DNA from: Liquidambar formosana | Taxonomy: Eukaryota > Streptophyta > Magnoliopsida > Saxifragales > Altingiaceae | Length of the DNA: 64,000 bases | Direction of reading: 5' to 3' | NCBI GenBank assembly: GCA_039720395.1 | Contig: CM077833.1 | Location: 30,601,478-30,665,477 of the forward strand | Part shown: in pieces, positions 15,119-27,664 of the stretch | How the letters are laid out: every line of letters begins with the position of its first letter | How positions within the stretch are numbered: position 1 is the first letter of the stretch | The notes under the pieces: generated by a model | The model's input: only the letters and a program-made list of their open reading frames with translations | Databases searched by the model: none | Told to the model about the DNA's origin: nothing | Position numbers and translations under genes: made by a program

Positions 15119-16640
15119 TCTATTATACATATCTAAAACGGAGGATTGGCACCCCCTTTGTGTGCCAAGTGTCAAAATGAGAATTTTTTCTTTTTTTTAT
15201 TTTTTTTTTCCTTTCACATGCTGAAACAGGGATGGAATTGCCTTTTTGGTAAAATTACTCTTTAGTAACCGTTTTCTAATCTAATACCAAAAAGGGATAT
15301 TTTCTATCAACTTCCTACAAATTGACTACAAATTTGTGCTAAAATGACAATTAACTTCCATTGTTTCATATTAATTTTGGAAGTAGTCACTAAAATGTAA
15401 TTTTGCTAAAAAGTTACTTTTGACAAAACTACTTTTAGTCATCATTTTCCAATTTAATACCAAACAAAGGATATTATTTGTCAACTTACCACAAATTGAC
15501 TTGATAGTTGCTTCAAAAGAACTATTAACTTTTTTTCTTTGGTATTAAGCTGGGAAATGGTCACCAAAAGATAAATTCCCCAAAAGATAAATTTCTCACC
15601 CTTTTTTTTTTCCTTTTTTATTTTTTTTGGTATTACTTGCTCTTTCTCATGCGGTAGAGGTAAGTTGACGCTTAGTATTCACTGATATCTCTTTGTTTTT
15701 ATGTGTAAGGATTAAAAAACCTATACTGTACAATGTTCAACCCAAATTTAATAGACTGTACTGTATTTTTTTGTTTTTTTTATGCCTATTCATTCCTCCT
15801 TCTAAAAATTGAACATATAAAATTATAAATAATCATCATTAAAAAGAAAGACAAATAAAGGAAATGAGGATTAAAAAAGAAAACGCGATCAGTCGAAATC
15901 TTCAAATTTTCCCAATTTGCTTCTGACACCAAGAGGAAAAAAAAAAAAAAAAAGAAAGAAAGAAAGTAAGAAAAAATCTATTTTAATCAAAATTCTTCCA
16001 TATGGTTAATTTCATAAAGTTAAAAAGATTTATACTTTCTCTTATTTTCTTTTCCCTCTGACTTTTTCTCCTATTATTTTTCTTAGTCTAGATTTTTCTT
16101 TCATCTTTTTATACTCTATTTTTCTCCATGGTTTTTCACTCTTTATGAAACCCACTCAAAACCCTATGGAAGGCTAAAATTCATCGTTGTCATGCATTCT
16201 AAAATCTACACTGTCGGACTTAAAGATACTTTCAACGGCTGTATTTGCTTTGGTATATACCAACATGTTAAAACCATGATTGTGAGATGGGTTATAAGCT
16301 TTAGAGAATTTTAATATTTTCCCACCAAATATCATAACGTGTCAGTTCCTTCATTTTTTACAAGTTTATACCATTAAATTAATTGTTTTTCAAAATAATT
16401 TATTTTTTTCGAGAGTATGATTAAATTTTGTGTGATACATTACGCTAACATCACACCAAAAATAATTTTGATTGAACATCAAAGATTATTTTTGTCTATA
16501 TCTTTTAAATTTAATAGATATATTATATTAATAAATACATTTTACTATTTTAAAGAATAAGTACTTTGTTAAAATTCTAATTTGCTAATAATATTATTTT
16601 TTATAAATTAATCCGTGCATTGCACAGGATTCAAAGCTAG
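15119..16640 (+). mobile_element. Non-autonomous Helitron, copy A (1522 bp)
   Basis: Begins TCTATTATACATATCTAAAA and ends with a near-palindromic hairpin (ccgtgcattgcacagg, one mismatch) about 10 bases before CTAG at 16637-16640. It is flanked by A on the left (15118) and T on the right (16641), the A^T target of Helitrons. It carries no Rep/helicase. Inside are imperfect direct repeats of about 130 bp starting near 15240 and 15410. It is homologous over both ends to copy B at 56914-58502. Confidence 0.85.
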
Positions 16641-16926
16641 TGTACTAAAAAAACGAAAGAAAAAATATATTAAAAAAAAAAGCTTGAAAGCGTTTATGAT
16701 AATAACGCTTTTAGCTATTTGCCAGATGTATATTTGGCCATAGCGGGGTAGAATCGTCAATCCAAAAAAACTTAAAAGCCCTAATAGCAGGTTCCGTTCC
16801 CTTTATATCTTACTGGTGTTGAATCAGCCTTCCCACTGAAACCCTAGGCATCGTCGACAAGCCATCAGGCTCTTCTCCCCTCTCTCTCTCTCTCTCTCCA
16901 TATATACTTTGTAGAATCAATGAAAG

Positions 16927-17025
16927 AAACCAGATGATGAATATGGATGAAATTTTCTCACGACGGTCGTCTGAGACACATCCAGTGTCCCCACTGATGT
17001 AATGATCCAATGGTTCTGATGGTTT
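16927..17025 (+). ncRNA. C/D-box snoRNA, predicted 25S rRNA 2'-O-methylation guide
   Basis: Box C ATGATGA (16934-16940), internal CTGA (16971-16974, box D'), a C'-like TGATGTA and box D CTGA (17016-17019). The ends pair as AAACCA with TGGTTT. Just upstream of D' lies TCTCACGACGGTC, complementary to the conserved large-subunit rRNA segment GACCGTCGTGAGA, recalled from general knowledge of 25S/28S. That complementarity is separated from the box by two unpaired bases. The exact modified base is not assigned. A (CT)n tract and a telo-box-like ccctaa sequence lie upstream, as in plant snoRNA promoters. Confidence 0.7.
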
Positions 17026-17289
17026 TATCTTTTCGTTTGCCGTTCTTTTATTATTATTATTATTATTATTATTTTTAAAATCTAGGAAGGTGAAGCGAGC
17101 ATGTTGATGGTAAAACTGAAAATCATCCAATTGCTTTCATGGAAGGGTTAAATTTCTCAAAATTTTTAATTTTTAATTTTTTTGAAATTTTTTTTACGTA
17201 TAATAGATTTTGTTGGGGTTTTGGCGAATCTTGTTTTATGTTTCAAATTTTTTTATTTTTTGAAATTGAAGGATTTATTGTTTCTGTGT

Positions 17290-17387
17290 GGGCACGATGA
17301 GGATAGAAATGCTAGCAATATTGGTTGAGGTCTCGAAGAGATCCTTGAAACTTTAAACAGCAAAAGTCCTTTTCATTCTGAGTGCCC
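17290..17387 (+). ncRNA. U18: C/D-box snoRNA, U18-like
   Basis: Perfect terminal stem GGGCAC (17290-17295) with GTGCCC (17382-17387). A near-consensus box C ATGAGGA (17297-17303, one mismatch) and box D CTGA (17378-17381) sit inside it. Directly upstream of box D is AAAGTCCTTTTCATT, complementary to the plant 25S segment ATGAAAAGGACTTT. That segment is the target of U18 snoRNA in yeast and animals (the equivalent adenosine is methylated). The spacing of about 265 nt from the first snoRNA on the same strand fits a plant polycistronic snoRNA transcript. Confidence 0.72.
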
Positions 17388-17499
17388 TATTTACTTCTTA
17401 TAATCCTTCGAGCTGCATAACAAGAAAACCCCTCCGGCCGCTCTACAGCGGTTTCATTTTGATGATCTTGTAACTTTTTCATTTTTCTGATTTCCGTTT

Positions 17500-17536
17500 T
17501 TTTTTTTTTTTTTTTTTTTTTTTGGGGGGGGGGGGC
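17500..17536. repeat. Compound poly-T/poly-G tract
   Basis: About two dozen T followed directly by about 12 G. Similar T-then-G compound tracts occur near 26432-26463, 39647-39682, 51072-51117 and 54250-54282. Confidence 0.9.
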
Positions 17537-17539
17537 GGC

Positions 17540-19384
17540 GCGGTTGGGGGTGGGGAAGGTTTAGACGATAAGAAATTAAGAACAGTATAACTTGTTAGAG
17601 AAATGGGTGAATCACTTGGATTGCAAGGCGGTCCAGCAGCCTTGTCCTTGATGAATGTGCTTTACAGTTATAATCTTTGCGTTGATGCCTATTCCGTATG
17701 ATGGATTACACAGAAAAACCCATCCAATTGTGCTTGGTCGCCCAAATATTTAACAGGAGAGCAATAAAATGAATTCGGCAATTTTGATATATATATGTAT
17801 ATAGAGCCTCACAGTATATACATTCGAGTAAGCCAAACCAAAGCCAGACTTACATGAATGTGTGCATCACATGAGGGAAACAAAGAGAAAAGTACATAGC
17901 TAATATCCCATAGCTGATACCCCAATTAGTACAAAAAATTCTATGCCTATCATAGCTAACTGTTGTTACCTAATGAACAGGTTGGACTCGCAAGACACTC
18001 TTTTGGAAAATGAAGAAAATGAAGAAGAGATGACCCATTTTGGGACAGACCCTCCGTTGCCCTAAAATAACCAGAGAACCATTTCTAACAGTAATGGATT
18101 TCATTTTAGGAATCGTAACGTTTCAATGAAAATAAAATGGCTAACTGCATAAGGAGTAAAACACTATGGGATACTTCAGCCGCTACAAGGCAAACTTTGA
18201 ATGGGCTAGATCAGGGTTTTCCTTTTTTTTCTGCAACACTTAAATGTCTCGCTTGCAGACCCATCTCTAACCTAATCATTGTATAACACCGTGGTACATT
18301 TTTCAATTGAAGCCCCATTACGTTCATCAGATGGTTCCCAAATTCTAAGTCTAAGCATTGTAATTTGCAAACCATCTGCAATCTATTACTGTAAATTGTT
18401 TGATGCACATCACTGTGGGAGCCCAATAGCCCAACAGCCTCCTGCTTCTTCCTGCCAGGGGATTGCCTAGGGAGTTGCTGTCAGTAGGTCTTCCCCAGCT
18501 GAGTTTGGAAAAGTCCAGAGCATCAGCATCTAGCCGGCTCTGCCAAGCCATAGGATTCATCCTTCGGACTTCTGGCCATGCCCAGGCCTGACATTTTGAG
18601 CCTAATTTTTCTATAAAATTATAAGGTCAATATTACAATGAACTGAAGCCTAAGTTGAATGATATATCATTCAAGTTGGGACTTGGGACTCGAATATTGG
18701 ATCCTGTTCAAAGGTACTCAACTGCAAAACAGGGCTATCACCTTCACCCCCACCCCCAAAAAGGATGTGCATAACAGGGCCTGGCTGAGCTGTTAACACT
18801 TAGCGAGTGTAAATTTGAGGGAAAGGTACGGTCATTGTGGTCGAGGAGGAAAATTGAAACCTTGACGTAGTGAAAGTGAGCCCAACTTCCTTTCATCCCT
18901 TTCATCCTTGAGCACAAGATTTGTTCTTTAAGTGTAGGATCAAGCAAGTACAATATCTCATCCAGCACTTTTGATACAATTCTAAAGAATTGCTTTTGGC
19001 ATGAAGCCTCCACAAATCTTGGAAACGACTTTAATTAGCATATGCTTTTCACATCTAGTGGTTCTGGTTAGACAAATATCACCTCAGGGACCGCCAGTGA
19101 CTAAATTCCTAAACAAGTTTATGAGAATTGTAGCTGGAGACATATGGGAAATTGAACTTGGACAGGCGCCATTGGCATTACCAAGCAATCCTGTCACAAC
19201 CACGAGGGCTCGTAGGCTCGTAGCTATCAATTCTAAGAATCAGTTTTTTCTTTTTTATTTATTTATTTTTTTGCATCAATGAATTTGCAGAATAGTTTAG
19301 CAGTAGATATAATAGAGGAGAATCGTGACATTTACTTTACAAGAAAAACATTGATTACACTCATCTGTATGGTACATAATGTCT
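17540..19384. other. Spacer between the snoRNAs and the LIN gene
   Basis: The part nearest 19385 is presumably the 3' UTR of the leftward-transcribed LIN gene. A coding-like minus-strand stretch at 18351-18600 is listed separately. Nothing else recognised. Confidence 0.5.
18351..18600 (-). other. Unidentified coding-like open frame
   Basis: The minus strand has an open frame reading WPEVRRMNPMAWQSRLDADA and later LSWGRPTDSN and GRSRRLLGYW, with a composition that looks like real protein rather than low complexity. I do not recognise the family and found no partner exons. It could be a gene fragment or chance. Confidence 0.25.
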
Positions 19385-22300
19385 TCAGTCCAGAGCCCAA
19401 GCCTGCAAACAGCAGTGAAGAGGATGTTAGTGACAACCACAAAAAGATACCAATTTTTCCAAAATTTACTCCAATATGGTCTGTGTTCTTACCTGTATCT
19501 TGCCATCAGAGCAACCAGCAATAAGCATTTCTCCATCCATATCCGAGACCAATGAGGTAATTTTTGCGTGTCCACCATACCTCAATGACTCCACATTACC
19601 TATTTTAACGGAAGCGACTCTTGCCACTCTTTCTTTCAACCATACCTCAATGATTCCACATTTTGTGGATGTAAATATGAAGTCATTGTTGACGGCTATG
19701 CGTAGGATATCGAATCCCGTCGAGAATGATCCTACCACTGCCTTGGTGGAGAGAGAGAATACCTTCCAAATGCAAATTTATTTCAGCAAGAAACCAAAAT
19801 AAATTCACTACCTAATTGCCATGAATTTTGCATCTCTGAAAAACAACAGGGACAGTGATGGTTGCATACCTTCCCTGCTGTCCCATCAACTGATGAACCG
19901 CCCGCAAAGAGAAGACCATCACGAATATGTAGTGAATGTATAGTTTGTTTCCCCAACAATTTTCTTGCCCCGGAGTAGAATATGCTTGATGTGTATTTGC
20001 CCAAATCCACCTCCTGTCATTTTTTTTTTTAAAAAAAAAAAAAATTCAAAATATCAAAAAAAACTAGAAGAATAATTTTTATGCTTTCATAGCTGTTATT
20101 CGTTGGGTTTATCGTTTGATTGTTAGCTGTTAAATCTACCAAGGCAAGGGAAAAATTGTTAAAAATATTTACCTGGATGCTGTAACCAGTGCAGCAACAA
20201 TATAGTTTATCCCCTATCATGGCAAGGCCCTTCACATATTTGTTGAAGTTTATATGCTTCGGAACCCCAGACCAATTATACACCTGAAACAAACACGACA
20301 CTCAGCAAATCTCTTTCCATTATGGACCGAATGTCTATTTCAATTGCTCAAATAAATTAGAGCTCCTACTTTAACTCCAGTTCCTTGAGAAGAAAAGCAA
20401 GCAACATTGACATCAGCTGTTAACTCGTATACTGCCTCTTTCACATCATGAACTTGAACACAATGAATTTCTTCTTGTTTGATTACCCAGACCTGCAGAT
20501 GAAAACAAAATTAAAAAATAAAAATAAAAATTTGTTTTCGTGCTTCAACAAAATGCGGTATGCAAGTCAGGTACTTAAAAACATTAGACAACATAGCTTG
20601 AGAACTAGACAACTGATGCAGGACCAAATTTTAGTAGTAAGTAGAGAGGTCAGTACCAATAAGTTTCCATTAGTGTTACTCATTTAATTGCTTCAAATCT
20701 GTGTTTTGGCATCCAAGAAATGTTGGGATATCTAGTGGTTTATCGTTACCTTTACTTTTATTGTCAGCTACATAAAAAACTGCAAACGATGTCCTTTTTT
20801 TTTTTTTCCCCCTTATCTTATTCAACAAACTGCATTGCATTTGCAAATAAGAGATTACTTACCCGAATTGTCTTGTCTAAGGAACCACTGTACAGTTTGT
20901 TGCCTGAAGATGGAATATAGAGGCATGTGACAGCCTTTGCGTGTTCACGAACTTCTTGAATTAACCTTAAAACCCTCTTTCCAGCATCCCAAACCTGAAG
21001 GCAAGATGAGCTCAAAAATTTCCTTATCAGAGGAAAATTTAAACTACATAATAATAATAAGAAACACATGAAATATAGTATTGTGTAAATTGACCGCATG
21101 GGAGAGAGAGAGAGTCCACACCTTTATAGTTCCATCAGAATGGCTGCTGAAAACCCGACCTTTTAGATGAACCAGAGAAAGAATCTCACCATTTTTGGAT
21201 GAATCTAGCTCAACCATGTCAGCACAACACCACAACTCTGTCTGAAAAACAGAAAATTATGAGCAGGTAATTTCTCTATCTGTATGTGTAACATATAACT
21301 AATGGGCCACATGGTCCCCAACTCACTGCATTGACAGACGGCAAGTTCATCAAGGCTTTCAATATATCAGTGACGATCACTGCATTCCTTTTGAGCTTTC
21401 TCAAGGTTTTGTAAATGCATTTAGCATACACACCAAGTTCTTCAAGTGCACCTTTAATTTTTGAAATTTTGGGTTAGTAATCGTTTATATAGATGAAGAT
21501 CTGTGTGCAACTATTTGCTCTTGTAGACAAACCTACCTTGATCCTTAACAAAACTTTTCAAAGCAAGGGTGGCCAAAATCTTCTCCTCAAGGTTCTTTGA
21601 TGATTGGAGGACATTTATAAATTGGTCAAGCAAAGACTTGCGAGCAGCATCTCTTACTTTAGTATCAGGAAGATTATAAAGCATATGCGTGAGCCATGTG
21701 GCAATAACAAGGCATGTCTTCGCCATCTCTAAAGAATTACTCTTGAGGCATTCCTCTAAAGCTTTGAAAATAGACCCCCTCTCATGGTTGCAAAGTACAA
21801 AAGCTACCCTTTTCTCCCAGCAACTTGCAGCTTTCTCTTCTGCTTCCTACATACAAGCATTTAAGATTCAAAATTGGCACAAAGCATAATATAATCAGAA
21901 AAATGCTGCAAAATAAGCCAGAAACTACATAATTAATAACCATTGTCTCTGTCAATTCACTTTCATCTATTGTCAGCTTCTCTGCCTTCATTAAAGCATT
22001 GTAAGGTTGATCAAACCCAGCAATCTTGAGTAACCAGGCTTCAGTGTACAAATTCCCTGAAGCAGTCATACAGCCAGAAAGAGATAACAAAGCATCTAGA
22101 GCCATGATCTGAGAATTAGGAAAATCCTTTCTGCGAAGAGCTTCAATTAAAGCCTCTATAGCTTCTTCCCTGTATATGCTCATCTTCCGAGGCTCAACCT
22201 GGAAAAATAAGAATCATATGAATTTTTGACTCAATAATCTAATGGCCTACAATGTTTAAGTGTGTTTATGACTTCTAGTTATCGTCATTAGAATCAAGGC

Positions 22301-25300
22301 AAACCAGGAGATCAAGCTGAAGAAGAAGAGTAGCGATGACAGGTTGCTGCTCCATGGGAGCCATTTGAAGATACACGAGAAATGTGTGCATGGTACTAAA
22401 TGCTCCTTCATCTCTAATTATTTGCAAGATTTGGTTGCAGAATGTTCTCCTGAGACACCATAAGAATAATAAGCTTTGCATGTTGTTGGAAGGGAAACCA
22501 AGCAAGGTAGCGAAAAACTCAGTCACTAGTTCTATATGCATGTAATAGAGAGATTTCCATATAAAAATAGATGCATCCTTATATATGCATGCAAGGTCTG
22601 ATGTATATGACAATAAATGTAAGAGTGTGACCAGCAGAAATTCTAGAGCTTTACAAAAACAGGATGAGACTCACCAGGTAAAAGTTTCTTTCCTTTTCTT
22701 TCTTTCTTTCGTTCTTTTTTTTTAAAATTTTTTTACAATAGGCCATTAATTTGGTTATGCTACCCCAAAATATAAACTCCAAAAAAAATTTACACATGTA
22801 TAAGAGAATATTCAGAGTTTCCAAATAGAAATTAAAGATTTAAAATACAAAGTGAAAGAGTAGAGTATATTTACCTGTCCAATCGAACTAGCTCAGAGAG
22901 AAATTCTACGCATATGCCCCTTACACTATCATTTCCAGCATGAAATAATTCAAGAACAGGAGACAGCTCAATCCTACTGGCTATCAAGTTTCTGCAAGTT
23001 TTATCTGCATGAATACAACATAGCAGTATGGATACAATTGACTGCCTTCCTTCTACCCTATCCAGGCACTTGATTAAGGCAGGAAGCCCATTTGCAGAAA
23101 TAACACTCGTGGCGTTGAGGGACCTGCTATTTTCATCCCCTCCCATCAAAATCTGCTCAAGCATTGCAATCGCAGCATCCCTGGGCTCCATTACAAACTG
23201 AAGATCATCCGGCTCTTCATTTTTATTCAAAATTAGGTGGACTAAAGAGGGTATCAACTCATGAGCTGATAGTTGTGCGAATGCTGGCCTCAGCTGGTAA
23301 ATAAGAGTGGCAGCCTCAGCTAAACCATTTTTTAGCAAAGCAGCTAGGCAATCAAAATCAGAGTCTACACTGGTAAGAGTCTCTCCAACACTTTCATCAG
23401 CAAATATTAGCTCCGAGAGAATGTAAATTGATGTTCTGAGAACTTCTCTCTTCAGAGAAGCCGAGAGTATTTCCACAAACCCATTTACTATTGTTGGTTT
23501 GGATAAATAAGAATGGATACCTGGATCACCCTTTGAATCCTTCCATACTCTGGCTATTGCCAACACAGCTGCTTCACATTCTTGCAAGTCCTCTGAAGTG
23601 CAGAGACATGAAATGTAAGGCTTTAACCCATTGATGATTGTTTCAATGGCAGCTTGAGATATTACACTGGTTGGTGAAGTGGCTACTGCAGCTCGCATAA
23701 ATCTTCTGCTCATTAGATTGATGCGGTCATCCATCCGTTTATGATTAGGCAGACTAAATGTTCTAGATGGAGTGGAGTTCAACGTAAATTCTTTAGAAGA
23801 GGGGGTGCCAAAGGAACTTCTTGGTGTTTCAGAGTATGAAAACTCTTGAGCAATATCGGGATACTGTTCTTTCCAGGATGTAATTAGTCGCTTTAGTACA
23901 TAGTTTGTTTTGGGCAGAGTAGTCGCAGAGAGAGGCTGTCGGGTAATGGGGCATGTCGTATTTCCTCTTTTCAGCCATTCTTGAATTGCCTTTTTTTCAT
24001 ATGTCTGACCTGTTTCAAGGGTAACAGGGTCATTGAAAATCTGGCTTGTGATGGGGCAGACAAAATCTTTTGGTGGTCTTGAACGAGAGGTTAACTTCTC
24101 TGATGATGGGAGCGAAATGCAGCTCTGGCTTCCTTCATCACTTTCAGTTGGGGAACTGCAGAATCCAAAAAGACTTGAATATCAATAAGGTGAAAAGATG
24201 ATGATTCCTCTAATGAAACTTTTTAGAGAAATGTCGGTTAATGTTCCAAGGCTAAGGAAGAGAGTGCAGATCCTGCATAAAATTCCAGTAAATGGAAAAG
24301 TAAAAGCAAGAAGAGAAAATTCCAGTTACCAATATTCTGATATTGGGCAATTCACATTTTCATAACTCATACTACGCATGCGTCCATGGTTTTTTCTGCG
24401 ACTTCTTGGCAACTCCTGTATTGCAAAGCCAAATTTCACTAGAAAATCAACATTTAAAGTTTTCAAAGTTTGTGCAACTTACATAAATGATTAAAAAAAA
24501 AACTAAAGTGAATCTTGAATTTAAGACATACAAACACTTCACCATCTGAGTCGGCTGAGCTAATACTGGAATCATTATTCAACTTTGGAGAGACAGGCAA
24601 CGAGACTGAAACGTTGGAATCCATGACATGGGTGGACGAAAGGCGCAGTATTGATGTGGATTCTTTTCTAGAATGCGTGCCTGGTTTCGGAGAAAAAATC
24701 TTTGGAGAAGGAGTTTTAGGAGAATCCAGTGGAGAGAAGATTGTGGGTGAATGTATTTGATTCTTCATTTTTGATGGCTGTACTTTTGGCCCAGCTTCCT
24801 TATCATCGTTCATTCTCATGCTACTAGGTGATACTAATTTTAGGTTATGAGTTTTTTCTTCAGAATCCATATAGGCATTGTTAGGCTCATTGTCGGAATC
24901 ATCGTCATTCTCCTCAAGCAAGCCCTCCTGACAATTATAATCACAATAAGAAGCTTGGGTCATTCAAAAATTACAAAGCCAATAAAAAAAAAATTGAATA
25001 AATACTTTTGATAGTCAGGCTTATCAATAGCAATATAGCAATATGAATGCAGTGATTTAGTTGTAAGTCTTACATGAGGATCCCATATGGCCGATGAATC
25101 CACATTCTGTGAGGTGGCAAAAGATGCATTCCTTCTGCTTGAGGTCAAATGCCCAAAATAATATGCATATATTAGAGCCTTCATCAACTAAATGAGAAGC
25201 TGATTTTTTTAGAAAGGCCTACTGAATTTTTATTCCATGATGAAAAGAGGAACTTCAAATTGATGATTAAAGAATCTAACCTGCTAGCTTCTCTTGCACC

Positions 25301-26218
25301 ATCTTTAGGTTTAGGAGTCAGAGAAAACCCGGCACTCTTAGGCAAGATAGGACCAAATTTTACAAAGTCAGGAATTGACCGGCTCACCTCATGTAAAGGT
25401 GTCATTGGTGGCTCAGCAATTGGAAACATCGGTATCACCTTCTTGCTAGTAGTTGAATCAAAGTTCATGCAATCCTTATAGTATTTTGCATAGAGCCGTG
25501 TGTTCTCATCCAGCGATTCACCATAAAGCTGTTCCAGCTTTTGTGATTTCTCTGCTTGATCCGGCCTCATAGTATAGATCAAAGACTCATTAAAGAACTG
25601 ATCCAAATCAGCCGTGAAAGACAAATCAGTAGAATCGGGAATTACTTCCATCACAATCCTCTGTCTGGCCTCAGAGTACCAACCAACAATTGAGCTCATG
25701 TGTGGTAGAAACAGCGCTTTCCAGAGCTCAGGGGCAAAATCAATCCGCGCAAAGAAAGGGTCAATGATAAACATTTCTAGAACGTGAAGAACAGAACTAT
25801 GAACATTGTTCTGTAACTTGCATAGGTAAGAAAGGTTGAGATGGGCCCAAGCAGAGAGGTAGAAATTGGGGACTCCAGCCGTTTTCTGATTCGAGTTCAG
25901 CATGGCACAAACTTGCAACATCTTCTCTGCGTAGTCTAATCGCGCAAGCTTGGTTTCCACATTGGAGGTGTTGATGGCTTCTTCAAGGGCGTCGATACCC
26001 CAATCCAAATTCGCCAATACTGCTTGATCAGAGTAGCGAACCTCCGTGTCTTTGCCACAGCTTCCATCCTCAGCTGCTAATCTCTCTGCACACTGTTCTT
26101 TGTGTTGGGTTCTCTGTTCTCTATTGATTAACCGGTCTTGGATGAAACTTCCAATGGTGGTGGTCAAGAATCTAACAATATCCTTTTGGTCCATCGCAAA
26201 CCTATAGTTTCCAGACAT
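19385..26218 (-). CDS. LIN: LIN/CERBERUS-type E3 ubiquitin ligase (U-box, ARM-like, WD40), 16 exons
   Basis: Predicted RING-less E3 ubiquitin ligase. In legumes LIN/CERBERUS is needed for rhizobial infection-thread growth and for mycorrhizal entry. Exons (minus strand): 26218-25281, 25137-25074, 24927-24532, 24415-24330, 24155-22875, 22449-22305, 22198-21941, 21846-21537, 21451-21327, 21241-21122, 20994-20863, 20492-20370, 20283-20173, 20013-19870, 19762-19493 and 19402-19385. All use GT-AG with matching phases and sum to 4521 nt (1506 aa), close to legume LIN (about 1490). The N-terminal alpha-helical region is followed by a Ser/Pro-rich linker (residues about 320-500). The U-box is near 523-597 (DFVCPITSQIFNDPVTLETG, with EWL and CPITRQPL), followed by armadillo-like helices and C-terminal WD40 repeats (for example SGSLDKTIRVW). 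The protein ends DGKIQAWALD. No lesion was seen. A (CT)n-rich stretch near 26986-27012 may be 5' UTR or promoter. Confidence 0.93.
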
Positions 26219-27664
26219 CTTTGGGATGACAACCTCAACGGATGAATTTCAAGTTAATGTTCAAGGCTTTACTTTCTGGCATTCATTGTTCGTAAGGTCC
26301 CCTGATTTCAGTTATAGAAGCTTAAATTTCACCCTTTGAAATTTCAAGCATATAAATTTTTTTCTTGTATATGAATCTATGAGTGATTTATTTTATTTTA
26401 CTGAATAATTGGAAGGAATTATGATTGTATCATTTTTTTTTTTTGGGGGGGGGGGGGGGGGGGGACTAATAAAAAGAAAAGAGTTTAGTCGTAGAATGAA
26501 TTATGTAATTGAAGTTCAAGAATAATATATATATAAATAGAAGAGCTAGTAAAAGAATATGTATCTCAAACACAGCTAGAGCAAACAATCATCATTTTCA
26601 GTAGGGTTCCGTTTGGTTGCTTAGAAAATGTAGGAAAAGAAAAGGAATATATATATGTATATTGAACATTATTTAACAAACTGTTCTAAACCCAAGAAAA
26701 CAAAAAACTTTATCAAACTGAGCCTAATTCAACTATTTTGCTTCGCTGAAGGGATTCTTCATTTTCCAAAAACCAAACAACATAATGGGACATACATAAA
26801 ACAAACACTAGATAATTAAAAGTGCATAAATCAACTGCAACCCATCAGTGCATATATATTATAGGTATGTAATGAAAGAGATAAAGGTAGCTCAACTGCT
26901 TACTGTATTGAAGAAGTAATCACTGAAGAGGTGATGATCAATCAGCATTCACCAATTTGCAATATCACTTTTCCATCAAATTCAGGAGAGAGAGAGAGAG
27001 AGAGAGAGAGAGGAGGGGGGGGGTGGGCCGGCTGGTAGATTGTAGAAGACTAGAAGCTGCCGGCTTTGGCTGTTGCAGGGTGATGATGAAAGAAAACCGT
27101 GGACTGGGTATTAATCAATTACAAATAAATGCTAATTTAAAATCATTGGGATTTGAATAATGGATTAATAAAAAAATGACTGAAAGCATTGGCCCTTTTG
27201 GCTGAATTCATTGGGGATGTCTAAAACGACCATGTCTAACTAAATTATGTTTGCCAGGAAGATGGAATATTCCCATTGGCTACTGGCATTTTAATTTTTC
27301 TTTTGGCGGGAAGAGCACTCTTATCTTTATGGTCCACTCCATCATATCATTATTCGTTAATGATTAAAAATTAAACATTGGAGTGGACCAATTTTTCTTT
27401 ACAGTCCACTCTCTTAATGATATTTAATTTTTAATAAACCAATTTTGTATTCAATTTGAAAAGGGAAAAAATTGTGTTTATTCTGTGTTTAGGATACAAT
27501 CCTGAACAAATTTAGAAAGGCGGAAAAAACGAGACTTAATTTGAAATAAAAAGAATTTAACAACGTGCTTAACTGCTAACTAGTTAGGCCATATAGGCGC
27601 GGAGAGCGACATGCCAAGGTGCCACAGGATGCAAGGAACCCTTGGGCTACACAAGGGTACCAAA
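26219..27664. other. LIN upstream region
   Basis: Holds a T-run plus about 20 G (26432-26463), a (GA)n microsatellite at 26986-27012 and an inverted repeat in which ggtccactcca near 27331 faces tggagtggacc near 27384. No gene recognised. Its left part should include the LIN promoter and 5' leader. Confidence 0.55.

Noticed and set aside
17400..17780. Further snoRNA candidates near 17460 and 17600
   Set aside because: UGATGA/CTGA-like and ACA-like strings are present, but spacing is too short or no terminal stem or rRNA complementarity could be found.
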